Origin: Anniella stebbinsi
Lineage: Eukaryota > Chordata > Lepidosauria > Squamata > Anniellidae
DNA length: 64,000 nucleotides
Reading direction: 5' to 3'
NCBI GenBank assembly: GCA_029215795.1
Contig: JARDYH010000001.1
Span: 185,201,654-185,265,653 of the forward strand
Shown here: in pieces, positions 1 through 11,057 of the stretch
How the letters are laid out: every line of letters starts with the position of its first letter
Numbering within the stretch: position 1 is the first letter of the stretch
Program-made: the position numbers and the translations under genes
Notes under the pieces: generated by a model
What the model saw: only the letters and a program-made list of their open reading frames with translations
Databases searched by the model: none
Told to the model about the DNA's origin: nothing

Positions 1-1109
1 GTTGTTTAGTTTTTAGTTATTTTTTTTACTGATATTGTGAATGATGGCAGCGAACTTGAGTCAAGAACAAAGAAAGTGGATTCTAAAGCAGTCCTGGAAG
101 ACTGAAGCACCTGGCAAGAAGCACCTGACACTCCTCCACCAAAACGTCTGACAATTTATCATCTTAGAGATAAATTGGAAGCAACAGGTGCAGTGGCTCA
201 TGCAACGAAATCTGGACGTCGTAGGACGTCTATGACAGAGGCAAATGAGATGAGAGTCGCTCTGACATTTGTGAACAGTTTGAAAAAGTCCACACGACGT
301 GCGTCTAAGCAGCTATCCATACCTAGAACGTCCTTGCAACGCTTAATGCGTAAATTGAAACTGGAGCCGTACCGTCCAAGACTGTTACATGGTCTTCTGG
401 AGGATGACCCAGACCGTCGGTTGCAATTCTGTGAGATGATGCGTAACCAAATCTCTAACGAACCAGACCTTCTTGACAAGATCATCTGGTCAGATGAGGC
501 TTCTTTCAAGTTGTCAGGCCTCGTAAACAGGCATAACTGTGTGTATTGGGCAGATGAAAATCCTCATTTGACTATCACATCTCAACTGAACCAGCCAGGC
601 GTCACAGTGTGGGGTGCAATGTCCAGCGAAGGTGTTGTAGGACCGGTTTTCTTCCATGCAAATGTGGATAGTAACAATTACCTAAACATGTTACGCAATG
701 TGGTAGTGCCACAACTCTTCCAACAAGATGGGGCGCCTGCTCATTATGCTTCTGCAGTAAGGGACGACGTGGCAGTATTCAATGGTTGCCACGTTCACCC
801 GACTTAACACCAATGGACCTCTTTTTGGGGGGCGTAGTAAAGAATAAGGTTTTTGAGAGCAATCCCCAGACAGTGAAAGAATTAAAAGAGTTCATCTCGG
901 AAACATTTATGGACATTGATGCAGACTGGAATTTGTGTCGTACTGTGTGTCACAGTGTTCTGAACAGGTTCGAGGAATGTTGCAATGTTGATGGAATACA
1001 TTTCGAGCACTTACGAGATTAAACAGTGTTAAACAAATGTAAATGTAATAAACAATGTAATAAAATGCAAATAAACTATACTGTATACCTACTTTTGGGC
1101 CACTTGGTA
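1..1109 (+). mobile_element. Tc1/mariner-type DNA transposon, copy 1 (5' end cut by window)
   Basis: This is one copy of a cut-and-paste transposon whose second copy lies on the opposite strand at 53551-54898. The 3' inverted repeat is visible at about 1081-1109 and contains the core CCTACTTTTGGGCCAC; the 5' inverted repeat is outside the window, which opens inside the 5' leader. The body carries a transposase reading frame broken into pieces. Sequence next to the 3' end is TA-rich, as expected for TA-targeting elements. The two copies look very similar over most of their length, so the family was probably active fairly recently. Assignment to IS630/Tc1/mariner rests on the transposase catalytic blocks and the TA flank. 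Confidence 0.85.
44..1022 (+). pseudogene. Mariner-like transposase, broken
   Basis: The frame starts at the ATG at 44 (an ATG at 41 is also in frame), with an N-terminal MAANLSQEQ, and ends at TAA 1020-1022. After the N terminus the frame is lost, then recovered from about 175 as a helix-turn-helix DNA-binding region. The catalytic blocks are visible: IIWSDEASF holds the first Asp, FQQDGAP the second, and RSPDLTP the third, followed by the family's FLGG-type tail and the C terminus HFEHLRD. Compared with the second copy, a stretch before FQQDGAP (including RANFAELL) is deleted, and a second frame change lies near 790. It is therefore inactive as read. The family normally encodes about 340-350 residues. 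I infer loss of function by small indels. Confidence 0.85.
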
Positions 1110-1214
1110 TGGTAAAAGGGGCAATCTCCCCCTTCATCTTTGTTTGTAAAATCAATGAACTTACACCATATATTCTTAAATTTATCCTCATTTAATTGTC
1201 ATCACACTTTCCTC

Positions 1215-1519
1215 ACTTTCTCTGTCTAGGATTCCGTTTGACACCTGGTTTGCCGATTATGCGCATCTTCTCGGAAGCGCTTTTTCGTAAATGCTTGTAT
1301 GCAGGAGGTAATTGAGCGCTCAACTGGGGACCTTACCGGTTGTTTCAAATGCGCTTTAACGGCCGGAGCAAAATAAAATTCGCTATTTAACGCACATTCA
1401 ATAATGCGCATAATCGGAGAGAAAAAGCGCCTCAACTCCCGATTTACGCTCCACTCTTGTAGAGGTAAATTTTTTAATGAGACTTCAAAGAGCTTTAAAC
1501 GTTTGGTGTAGAGGCAGCC
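1215..1519 (-). mobile_element. GCGC-dense MITE family, copy A
   Basis: Reverse-oriented member of the 355-bp family described at 41034-41388. The right end carries GTAGAGGCAGCC at 1508-1519, and a second, subterminal copy of the TCTACAAG motif (as its complement) lies about 60 bp inside. The core GCGCTTTAACGGCCGGAGC is present at about 1350-1370. The left end is degenerate, so its boundary and target duplication are uncertain. The right-hand half matches copy G at 63570-63924 rather than copies B and F, which defines a second subfamily. It interrupts L1-derived sequence that begins immediately to the right. Confidence 0.75.
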
Positions 1520-3112
1520 AATGTTTCCAGAAGAGCAAATTGCCAAACCCTTTTGTACCAATTATCAATGTGAAGCCCTTTGCCGTCTTTCCAGTGCTTG
1601 GCAATCAGCCATCTTGCCGCCAATAATAGATGGCTGATTAGACCCTTATCTGAAAGTTTGATGTCCAGTCCTTTATATAAGTTTAATAGTGCTAGGTGGG
1701 GAGATGAATACTGTCCAGTTATTGAATCTCCTGTAACACCTTGTTCCAAAACATATTCGCCTTTGGACATGACCACCACATATGTATATACGTCCCAACC
1801 CACTAACAACCCCTCCAACAATCTGGGGATGTCCCTGGGCTCATCAGTGATATTTTTCTTGCCATTAGATACCACCTATGAATCAATTTCAACATTAGTT
1901 ACCTATTACTACATGATACTGTATCAAATGGACTTCTATCCCACAAAGAATTCCAATCTTGTTCCTCGATTTGGATTCCTAAATCCGTTTCCACACCACC
2001 TTAAGTGGATCCTTTGTACCAATATCCTGGGTTGGTATCCACTTATATCCACTCCTTTATATCCCAGCATCTCTTGTTCAAACACTGATAAATTCCTAGT
2101 AGCCGCAGTTTGCAGTTCTGGCTGCAAGAGGAGCACATGAGCTTGTGCAATTTTTATCCATTGTCCTTTCTACTCTCCTAACATTTCTGCCAGTTGTTCT
2201 TGCCTAATCAAATGCCCATTTTGGAAGAAATCCCTAAGGCGACATAGTCCTTTGGATTTCCACTTAAATTTTATTACCAACTCTGGGTGGAAATAAATCA
2301 GGGTTAGCGGTGAGAGTCCTGGTAATAATGTTCCCATCCTTGATTTCCAAACTTTCTAAGTAGTTAATGTAAATGGGTTCTGCACCTGCTCTACCTGTCT
2401 AAACTTATATCTCCAGAATGATTTTGAGCAGATGGGGGTTCCCACACTCCCTGTACCTTCTATTTTGACCCACTGTTTAAACATATCTTCTTCCATCAAC
2501 GGGAAGATGTGTTTAAGTTGATTAGCATCATAATATCCATTTAAGTAGGGGATACCCCATCCACCATTCTTCCTTTGTTTATCTGGCAATGATTTACTTA
2601 TCATACGCTTCGTGCAAAATATAAACTCATTTAATTGCTTCTGCCATTGTTGTATTTGACTTTTTGGGATCCAGACTGGTAGTGTTTGAAATAGAAATAA
2701 AAGTTTAGGAAGAGATATAATTTTAATAGCAATTAAGCGGTCAGAAATACCCAAATGCTGCTTCTTCCATCTCTTAATTTAAGAGCTAATAATTTTCCAA
2801 ACTTTTTTATAATTTGCTTTATATAGTTTGTTTAAATTTTTAGTGATTTGGACCCCTAACTATCTGAACCTGGTATGACAGAGTGGGACTCCCATCTTTT
2901 CGGACAATTGTTTTTGCGCAGATAGAGGGAAATTTAGACACATTATCTCAGATTTATTTTAATTTACCTTCAGACCAGCCATGGAATGAAATATTTCTAA
3001 TTCTTTTTTCAAATATGGAGCTGTGTTAATTGGTTGGTCTGTAGTCAAAATCATATCATCCGCATAAAGACCTAAGAGGTATTCCTCATTTCCTATTTTA
3101 ACTCCTTTAATA
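1520..3112 (-). mobile_element. L1-type LINE, ORF2 3' portion, decayed
   Basis: On the minus strand the translation gives, in order, an L1 reverse-transcriptase active-site block (GLYADDMILT, about 3045-3080), the post-RT region (IKIISLPKLLFLFQTLPVW, about 2650-2720, followed by a GGWGIP block) and the L1 ORF2 C-terminal region (HLLLAARWLIAKHWKDGKG, about 1580-1640). Several frames are needed, so it is a dead copy. It is cut on its 3' side by MITE copy A and abuts L2 sequence on its 5' side at about 3112. ORF2 would normally supply endonuclease, reverse transcriptase and a cysteine-rich C terminus; only the second half is left. Confidence 0.75.
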
Positions 3113-4430
3113 TTTGGGTTATTCCGAAGGTTTTGTGTCAAGGGCTCCAATGACCTCTTCCTGATAGTCACCTGCCTCACGTCCTTTGGCAGGGGCTCAC
3201 AGAGAAGGACCCCTGAAGATGATCTTAGGGTCTGGGCGGGCACATATGGGAGGAGGCATTCCTTCAGATAACCTAGCCACAAGCCATTTAGGGCTTTGAA
3301 TGTTAATACCAACACTTTGAATCGGGCCCGGACCTGGACTGGCAACCAGTGAAGTTGGAAAAGGACTGGCGTAATGTGGTCTTGTTGACCAGTCCCTGTT
3401 AACAGTCTGGCTGCCCTGTTTTGAACTACTGTAGTTTCCGGACTGTTTTCAAAGTCAGTCTCACGTATAATGCATTGCATTGCAGTAATCCAGACAAGAG
3501 GTTATCAGAGTGTGGACAACTGTAGCTAGGCTATCTCTGTCCAGATAAGGGCACAGTTGGTATATCAGCCTAAGCTGATAAAAGGTGCTCCTTGCCACTG
3601 AGTCCACCTGTGCCTTGAGTGACAATTCTGGATCCAGGAACACCCCCAAACTACAAACCCAATCTTTTAGGGGGAGTGCAATCCCCTCCAGAACAGGGTG
3701 AGCATCACCTAGCCAGACAAATGAACCACCCGCTAACAGCACCTCCGTCTTGTCTGGATTGAGTCTTAGTTTGTTGGCCCTCATCCAGTCCATTACTGTG
3801 CCCAGGCACTGATTCAGAACAGCCACTTCCTCACCTGAGTTTGATGAAAAGGAGAGGTAGAGCTGGGTGTCATCCGCATATTGATGACACCTCAGCCCAC
3901 ATCTCCAGATAACCTCTCCAAGCAGTTTCATGTAGATGTTGAACAGCAAAAGGGATCAAATAGAGCCCTGTGGGACCCCATGGCCTAGATGCCACGGCAT
4001 AAAGCAATAATCCCCCAGCACCACCTTCTGGAATCGGCCATCCAAGTAGGAGCAGAACTATTGCAACACAGTGCCTCCAACTCCCAGCCCAGACAACCTA
4101 TCCAGAAGAATACCATGGTCGATGGTATTGAAAGCTGCTGAGAGGTCCAAGAGAACCAACAGAGTCACACTCCCCTGTCCCTCTCCTGGCAAAGATCACT
4201 CCACAGGGCGACCAAGGCAGTTTCCATTCCAAAACCAGGCCTGAAGCTCGATTGAAATGGATCTAGATAATCTGTTTCATTCAAGAGTGCCTGGAGTTGT
4301 CCTGCAACCACCTGCTCAAGCACCTTGCCCAGGAAGGGGATGTTAGCCACCAGCCTATAATTGTTAACATCCTCTGGGTCCAGGTTAGGCTTTTTCAGGA
4401 GTGGTCTGATTACCGCCTCTTTTAAAGAGG
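3113..4430 (-). mobile_element. L2-clade LINE, reverse transcriptase region, decayed
   Basis: The minus-strand translation runs through L2 reverse transcriptase blocks: IPFLGKVLEQVVAGQLQALL (about 4290-4345), the [13 protein letters not shown] block (about 4100-4150), LLFNIYMK, then QYADDTQLYLS with the catalytic YADD (about 3850-3890), LNPDKTEVLL (about 3730-3770), and the thumb-side block TPVLFQLHWLPVQVRARFKV (about 3310-3370). Stops and frameshifts are present. The element lacks its 3' tail: near 3112 it runs directly into an L1 fragment in the same orientation, which suggests either nested insertion or a chimeric reverse-transcription product. Confidence 0.8.
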
Positions 4431-5740
4431 CTAGCTATAGCAATGGTTAACACACCCACTATTTTTTGGAAAGTTTTTGTATAAACAGTTGCTTTATATA
4501 GAGAAAGCTTAGCAACACAGCATTTAGTATTGGAGACAATAAACGCAGGCAAAAGCCTGTTTAAAATAAGTTCAAATCAACTGATTTTATTAATGCTTTC
4601 ACACACATTGTTAGAGAAGGTTATCTAATACTGTATGACTATAAGCACCCTCTGAGCTGGGTAGGTGAGTGTAAGTAAGCAAAGGCAGACAAACGTTTAC
4701 TTGTTTCCTCTCTGGGGAGACCATATAACGCTTGTTGCAGAGGCAAGAGGAAGAACGAGAAAAAAGGACGAAGGGGAGAGAGCCACAGAATGGGGCTGTT
4801 CAGACTACAGGGTATTCTCTATCACCCCCTAGTGTCTGGCAGCAGGTGGAGATGTTCCTATTATCCAGCACTATCCAGGTGTGTTAACACTTCTGGGTGT
4901 GTTAAGCTTTTTTTTGGGGGGGGGGCTTCCTTGTTAGGGGATAATTGCAGCCTCATAAATAAAAAGTTTGAGTTTGAACAATAGTATTGTCCACCATAAA
5001 GACCAAAGATAGCAACAAAAACAGCATTTTGTGATCATTCTAACCTTGTTAACAATTGTTTTTCTGAGTTTATAAACATTTTAAAAATTACCCTGGCAAT
5101 GTGTGTCAATAAAATTCTTCATTATTACATATTGCAAGAGGAAGGGTTGTGGCTGAGAAAGTGTGGGTTACACCAATCCTGCAAAGTAGCTCAGTGTTAT
5201 AATTCCCATTTTGTAGAGTGGGGGTGGGGTTAAAGTAGATTAAGACAACCCTGCAATATAGTCCAGTGATGTTATTATCAAGTCTCTTTGTGTGTTGGTG
5301 TTTTAAGGAAATGCAGATGGGACTATGAAGTGCCAGTAGTGCAATTTATCAAGGGCTGGGAGGGCGTTGTTTGTGTGCGTATTGCCTCAAGAGAACCTGC
5401 AATTTTTAGCTCTTGCAGGAGGCCGAAGCCCAAGTGGAGTCTTTCCTCAACTCTCTCAGTGCAGGTCTTGGCGCTGAGACGTTGTGTCAGGCAAGTCCTC
5501 AGTGTTTTCTCATGTATTATAGTGATGAATAGCTCCCCTCCCCCCCCAGTGTTCTGAAGATATTTGAATCTATTGTGCTCTGACTGCCAAGCAGAACTCC
5601 CTCCCCCACTCCCCTGTATTATTACTCATACCCTTCAACCTGTCATGGCCCCATTGGCCCGCCCAAGGAACATTGCAGAGTTGAAAGGAGTCAGGGGGGA
5701 AATTGAGGTTTACAGCTGCAGGTGGAAAAACATCGACTGG
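4431..5740. other. No gene recognised
   Basis: This stretch holds no convincing coding frame or repeat I recognise. It contains a G-run near 4916-4927, short AT-rich segments and short open frames without domain signal. Confidence 0.4.
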
Positions 5741-5804
5741 GTTCACACAACACGCTAACTCATCATGGGTGACTGCCTATGATGGGTTAGCGTATCATGC
5801 GAAC
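5741..5804. repeat. Imperfect inverted repeat, likely non-autonomous DNA element
   Basis: Arms at 5741-5766 and 5779-5804 are complementary with a few mismatches around a 12-base loop. The arm sequence starts GTTCACACAACACGCTAAC. The opening resembles the CAGACAACAC/GATAACC words in elements near 48600 and 50000. The outer ends and target duplication were not resolved. Confidence 0.45.
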
Positions 5805-6410
5805 ACAGAGAGGTTATGTGGGATGAGTTGATGTTTTTTTAAACAACCCACAAGAACAACCAATGGGTTGTTGTAGGGGTTGTTTTACTCATGATGGATG
5901 ACATGTCACCTGAAGCTGGGACACCTAATCCATTGTGGATAGAGGCCATTGGGCAGAGACCTACTCAGTAAGAGTGACGGAAACCCCTCCGCTCTTGTTA
6001 AGTGTGACTGTGATTGCTCTTCATGATCATGGCCAAGTCATTTCCAGTCCCCTTTCCCTCTGGCAAGTGGGGATTCAAAGCAGGCTATCTTCAAGGCTCA
6101 GGGGAAGCCCTTGACCCTTGTGAGTAACCTTGCTAAGTCAAATCTCTCTATTTTAGACAACAGCAAAAGCCCTAGAGCAGAACAGAAGCTAACTGATATT
6201 AGGAGGATGTGCCAGCAGGGTGAAAGGGAGGGTGACATGGAGGTAGAGGGTGCCCTCATAACAGTTGTTGTGGGTATGGGAAGGTAGGGTATGATGGGGG
6301 AGGAAATGTCATCAAAATTGTGGGGACCTAGATGGCTACAAGCCATTCCGCTTTCTGATCCCCTCATCTCGCAGATTCCTGGTGGGCTGCTACTGCACCC
6401 TCTGGCCTGG
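5805..6410. other. No gene recognised
   Basis: Non-coding DNA with several short near-repeats of the word CAACCCATTG / CAATGGGTTG just downstream of the inverted repeat (about 5850-5900). I see no domain-bearing frame. Confidence 0.35.
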
Positions 6411-6700
6411 TTGTGGTGTTGGCGAATGCTAGGTCAGTCCACATCAAGACCTCACTCATCCATGATATGATCTGGAAACCCCTCCCTTGTGCGGTTCGGG
6501 AGGCGGAAAATGTAATATCCATTAAACACCTCCTGAAAACATATATTTTCACACAGGCTGTAACTGCTGCTGGGTTTCTTTTGGTTTTATGTGGTATTTT
6601 TAAACTTTAAAAGCTTTATATTATGTTTTGTTTTGCTGTATTTTATGGTTCTAATTGTGAACTGCCCACAGAGCCTCGGCTATTGGGCAGTATAAAAATG
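6411..6700 (+). mobile_element. L2-clade LINE, internally deleted remnant with 3' hairpin
   Basis: The start encodes an endonuclease-entry motif (VLANARSVHIKTSLIHDMI, about 6413-6470) that joins directly to C-terminal sequence and then the 3' untranslated region, so most of ORF2 is missing. The 3' terminus contains an 8-bp inverted repeat, ACTGCCCA at 6661-6668 and TGGGCAGT at 6684-6691, around the loop word AGAGCCTCGGCTAT. This is the same terminal hairpin seen in the other L2 'B' copies in this window. Confidence 0.65.
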
Positions 6701-8048
6701 GGGAAAAAGAAAAGAAAGCACTGTGACCGAGATCACAGTTGGAGATTGGGAACTGACAGCCCCTCCAAAGTGCTATTTTGGCACAGTTGAAGGAGCTGTC
6801 ACTGGCAAGGGGACTTCGGCCGGGATCATGATTAGAGTGGGGATGGGGGATTTGGCGGCAAATGGGTGGGTCCTGCCACCGAGTCCCCTGGGATACTTGG
6901 TGGAGCCTTGTGGAAGACCAAGGGAGAGGAGCCGGGGAAACAGCCAACACGCTGCAGGTGAAGCACCCAACTGCCTGCCAGATGCACCAACCATGCACTA
7001 GGGATTGCTCACTAAACAACCCCGTGTGTGGCTAGTGAGCTATAGTCGGTCAGGATGCCATGCAAACACACCTATAGTGCAGACGTTTGGTTTTCCCCTC
7101 CCTCTTCTTCCTAGCTGTATTTGTTTTAATCCCAAATAAAGTTTTGATAGAGTTCCTGATGCTTCTTAACTATAATCCTCTTCTGCATTAGTGCTGTTCA
7201 ATTCCCAGGATCTTGTACTGCTGTGTGTAGGCATCTAAATATCATGGAATGCAACACTAAGCAACAAAGAGCCCCCAAGGAAAGTGCACAGGTCTGTTAG
7301 AGCGGTACAAGAATTACAATCCAACTGCTGGGCACTGCAGCTTTGCCCCGGCCCTGTGGGCCCTGTGGGCACCCATGAAAGAGGTATTTCCCTCAGGGCC
7401 GCAGCTGCTGAGATCCTGGTAATTATCAGCTCCCCAGCCGGTGCTATTTGCATTTTTATAAAACCTGTAGGTTAAATGCAAAGATGTATTTAATAATACA
7501 TCTAGTTTGGCCCTAAGTAAGACGGATTTTAAATGCACTTAGAAAACCCTTTATCTTCGTATCTGATCCATTTAAATACAGTAAGTCTTTGTACTTACTG
7601 AACAAGGAAGTCTTTCCATTAACTCAGAATGCTATGTGGCTCTGCCACATAAAGGAGAATCAAATAATTTCATGTAAAGGTCAAAAGTGAAATGCCTCTT
7701 GCAGATCCCAAGCAACCTTCAAATAAAATACATTTCTAAACTAGAAATTATCTAGAATATAATACAATGTCATCTTTATTCTTTTGAAAAACCTAAAACA
7801 ATCATTCACTTATGTTAAAAAGAATATATCCAAATATTGAAAAACAAAAAGACAATAAAAGAACTGTTGTTCCTAAATCCTTAATGTACTTTATCTGGTA
7901 GCTAGACATGATGCAGAAATTAAAGCAACTGTTCTTATCTGTACTATATTTAATACAGCTACTAAAAAGCATTGAACAGGCAGAGATTTCCAATGCCCTA
8001 AGCAGTATCTTCCCATGTATATTATACTGGAGTTATGCCACTTGGGTA
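6701..8048. other. No gene recognised
   Basis: GC-moderate DNA to about 7090, then AT-rich DNA. Short frames are open on both strands but carry no recognisable domain. A polyadenylation-like AATAAA occurs near 7134 (CCCAAATAAAG) without a supporting gene. Confidence 0.35.
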
Positions 8049-8368
8049 GACTGACCAGATAAAATCCAAGTCAGGGCTCATGTAACTTTAACAGTTGTAG
8101 AGCAAAGGGAATTTCAGCCAGTGTCATTTGTATGCAATTAGTTGTATGCATGGAGAAATTCCCTCTTCATCACAACAGTTAAAGGTGCAGGCACTATACT
8201 AGAGTGACCATATACAAAGAAGACAGGGCCCCTGCAACTTTAACTGTTGTGATGAAGAGGGAATTTCACCAGGAACTAATTGCATACAAATGACACTGGC
8301 TGAAATCCCCTTTTCTCTACAACTGTTAAAGTTACATGAGCCCTGACCTGGATTTTATCTGGTCACCC
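8049..8368. mobile_element. Palindromic TA-flanked MITE, copy 1
   Basis: The whole 320-bp unit is one long inverted repeat. The left arm (TGACCAGATAAAATCC, then CTTTAACAGTTG) is complementary to the right arm (CAACTGTTAAAG, then GGATTTTATCTGGTCA), around a centre near CTATACTAGAGTGACC (about 8198-8210). It is flanked by TA at 8047-8048 and 8369-8370, as for elements moved by a Tc1/mariner-type transposase. There is no coding capacity. A second copy follows after 90 bp and a third lies at 35728-36043. Confidence 0.85.
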
Positions 8369-8458
8369 TAGCCAGTCAGTAACCAGTTCTGGGAAAGCCA
8401 GTTTTCAGTGGCTGGCAGGCTGTAGCAGGCCAAAGGGACAAGGGGTAAAAGTAGCCTA

Positions 8459-8774
8459 GGGTGACCAGATAAAATCCAGGTCAGGGCTCATGTAACTTTA
8501 ACAGTTATAGAGAAAAGGGAATTTCAGCCAGAGTCATTTGTATGCAATTAGTTCCTGGTGAAATTCCTTCTTCATCACAACAGTTAAAGTTGCAGGCACT
8601 ATACTAGAGTGACCATATACAAAAGAAGGCATGCCCCCTGCAACTTTAACTGTTGTGATGAAGAGGGAATTTCACCAGGAACTAATTGCCTACAAATGAT
8701 ACTGGCTGAAATTCCCTTTGCTCTACAACTGTTAAAGTTACAGGAGCCTCGACCTGGATTTTATCTGGTCAGCC
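8459..8774. mobile_element. Palindromic TA-flanked MITE, copy 2
   Basis: 316-bp near-copy of the element at 8049-8368, again a full-length inverted repeat with TA at 8457-8458 and 8775-8776. The two copies are 90 bp apart. The internal palindrome centre (CTATACTAGAGTGACCATAT) is conserved. Confidence 0.85.
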
Positions 8775-8776
8775 TA

Positions 8777-9126
8777 CACTTGGGGTTTTAGGAATTGATG
8801 GAAGATGTGGTCAGAGTTGGCCTTCTCACTAGGCTCAGGCACTGGGTCAGTAACAGCAGTAGATTCTGGCTATGGGTTCCTGCCTGCCTGCCACTGAGCT
8901 GCTGCCCTACCACCGCTGCCTTGCAGCTTCACTGCCCAGCCATTGGCTTGTGGCTTCTTCCCCACTTGCCTGAGAAAGCCGGAAGCTGGGAGAGTGATGG
9001 TGGGACACGTCCTTCATCTTTCTTCTCTCTCTCTCTCTCTTTGTCCCTTCCCCTTGTTGTTTGCTCTAGTTTGCCTGCCTGGTGAGCGGGGGGGGGGGGG
9101 TGTCCTCTACGGTCCTATTCTCTCTC
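8777..9126. other. No gene; pyrimidine-rich DNA
   Basis: Holds a CT-rich run at about 9018-9042 and a G12 run at about 9089-9101. Open frames here are low-complexity and not believable as protein. Confidence 0.4.
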
Positions 9127-9134
9127 CTTTCAAT

Positions 9135-10045
9135 TAGAGGTGTGAAGACACAGAAAAAATAAGAAAAAAAAAACAATTTTCCCCATTTTTCCAAAGCCTT
9201 TTTGGGCTTTTTTCTGAAAAATTGGAAAAATTGAAAAAATGAAGAAAAACGGATTATGGAATGTTTTATTTTAGCACGATGCATAAAATGTTTAAGACAA
9301 GGTGTTTATATCTTTACGTCTCCAAAAGATTTCTAAAAACCATGTACAGTATCAGATTGTTACAATTTCTGTGCACCGAGGACAAGCAAGTCCTAGGTTG
9401 CAAACTGAGACTGCAGCTCTCAAATGCAAGAGCAAGAGGCATTTCTGCCTCTAGGGGGCACTGCCATTGAAGCAGAGACTGAAACTGATAGTGAGAGCTA
9501 TAGCTCAGAAAAATAGTCTGATTAAATTTCATGCCTATTCATTGAATCTCGGCCTCCTTTTTTTCTCAGTTCTTTTTATGGAAATGGGTGCTTTATGTCT
9601 GCTTGACACTGTGGAGGACTAACAGAGACATAAATAATGTTCCTTGTTACTAATATTGATGGTTTCTTCTGGGTTTTTTTAATTGTTTTTTGCCTGCTCC
9701 TCATAAACTGGCAAAACCAAAGAGGTTCCTTACAGTTCAGGAGCTTGTAGCTCCATTTGTTAAAAAAAAAAAGAAGTAAAAATTTAAAAAAGTAAATTCA
9801 ATTTGTAATAATTGCTTGAATGCACTATACTTTTAATATACCAAATGTGATAATGTTATGCCAAACCAACTTGTACATAACTACATTTTATGTTCCTAAA
9901 GTAACAAAGTGACTTTCAATCTGTAAAAAGTGCTAATATTGCATTTTTTCAATTTTTCCAAAAATTTCCGGTTTTCCGGAAAAACAAACAAACATACATG
10001 TTTTTAATCCATGGCTTCAAATTTTCCAGAAATTTTACATCTCTA
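9135..10045 (+). mobile_element. Non-autonomous hAT-type element, copy 1, with 8-bp target duplication
   Basis: The element starts TAGAGGTGTGAAG (9135) and ends TTTTACATCTCTA (10045), short inverted ends of the TAGAGRTG type typical of hAT. It is flanked by a perfect 8-bp direct repeat, CTTTCAAT, at 9127-9134 and 10046-10053. An 8-bp target duplication is a hallmark of hAT transposition. The 911-bp body has no transposase frame, and its ends are rich in short A/T homopolymers. A reverse-oriented copy lies at 31031-31922. Confidence 0.9.
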
Positions 10046-10053
10046 CTTTCAAT

Positions 10054-10998
10054 TGGCCTGGAAAACTACAGAGGAGAATTGGCATGCTCCATGGGTTTCA
10101 AGAATGGGAGTTCCACCAGGGAGCAGAGAGTAGAGACTCAACCACTGCAACAGCAGCAGCAAAAGACAGACTTGCAGCAGCTGGGAGGGCAGGTAGCACA
10201 CATCTAGTAATTAAGCAAAAACAACAAAAAGTTAAAAGACAGGGGACTGAAACTGGGGGAGACCTCTGGAGGAAGCTGCCTCTCAAGCTGGCCTCGGTCA
10301 GAACGGAGAGCAACCTCTCTTTCCTTTCCTTTCTCCCACAGGTGCTCTTAGCCCCTTGTTTTTCCTCTGGCACAGCATAAGAAAAGTAAAGGACAAAAGA
10401 AAAGTGGGGGTGGGAAATTGGAAGGGAATAACACTGCCTGTCCACCTGCTCTTCCACCCCATGTTTCATTTCCCAGCATACATAGTCCAGCAGAGAAGGA
10501 ACGTGTGGAAGAGACTGTTTGAGATGGTTCGCATAACCAAGTAGCCCAGCATTACTTATTTAAGTCATGATGGGCTATGTATGAGGGTGACAATTTTGAA
10601 TATTCAAGCTGCAGCCACAGCTTGTTGTGTTGTGCAAACTCTGCAGAGGTGGGCTGTTAGTGTGGTTAACAAACCACTCACAACCCACATTGGGTTTGCA
10701 AGACATCACAAGTGGGGTTGGTCTCAGAATGGGCACCCATGGATGCCTGCAAACCATAGTGGCTTATTTAAGCCACCATGGGTCAATGATTGTATGAACC
10801 AAGTCACAATGGACCTAGCTGTTGCAAGCCACCTAATTATCCTCACTGGATGCAGCTTGTCATGAAGTCTGAACCTGGTGAGGGTGGTTTATAAGCCACC
10901 TTGCAACCCTAGAACAAGCCCTGGGTATGTAGATTACCTTCGCCATCCACCTTTGGCCAGGTTTGGATGTCACAACAATCTACACCTGGTGAAATGAG
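10054..10998. other. No gene; possible degraded DNA transposon at about 10550-10990
   Basis: From about 10550 the words CCACCATGGG, TTTATAAGCCACC and AACCCAC recur in both orientations, suggesting a diverged palindromic non-autonomous element, but I could not place its ends. The remainder holds nothing recognisable. Confidence 0.3.
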
Positions 10999-11019
10999 AT
11001 GATGATGATGATGATGATG

Positions 11020-11057
<38 letters not shown>

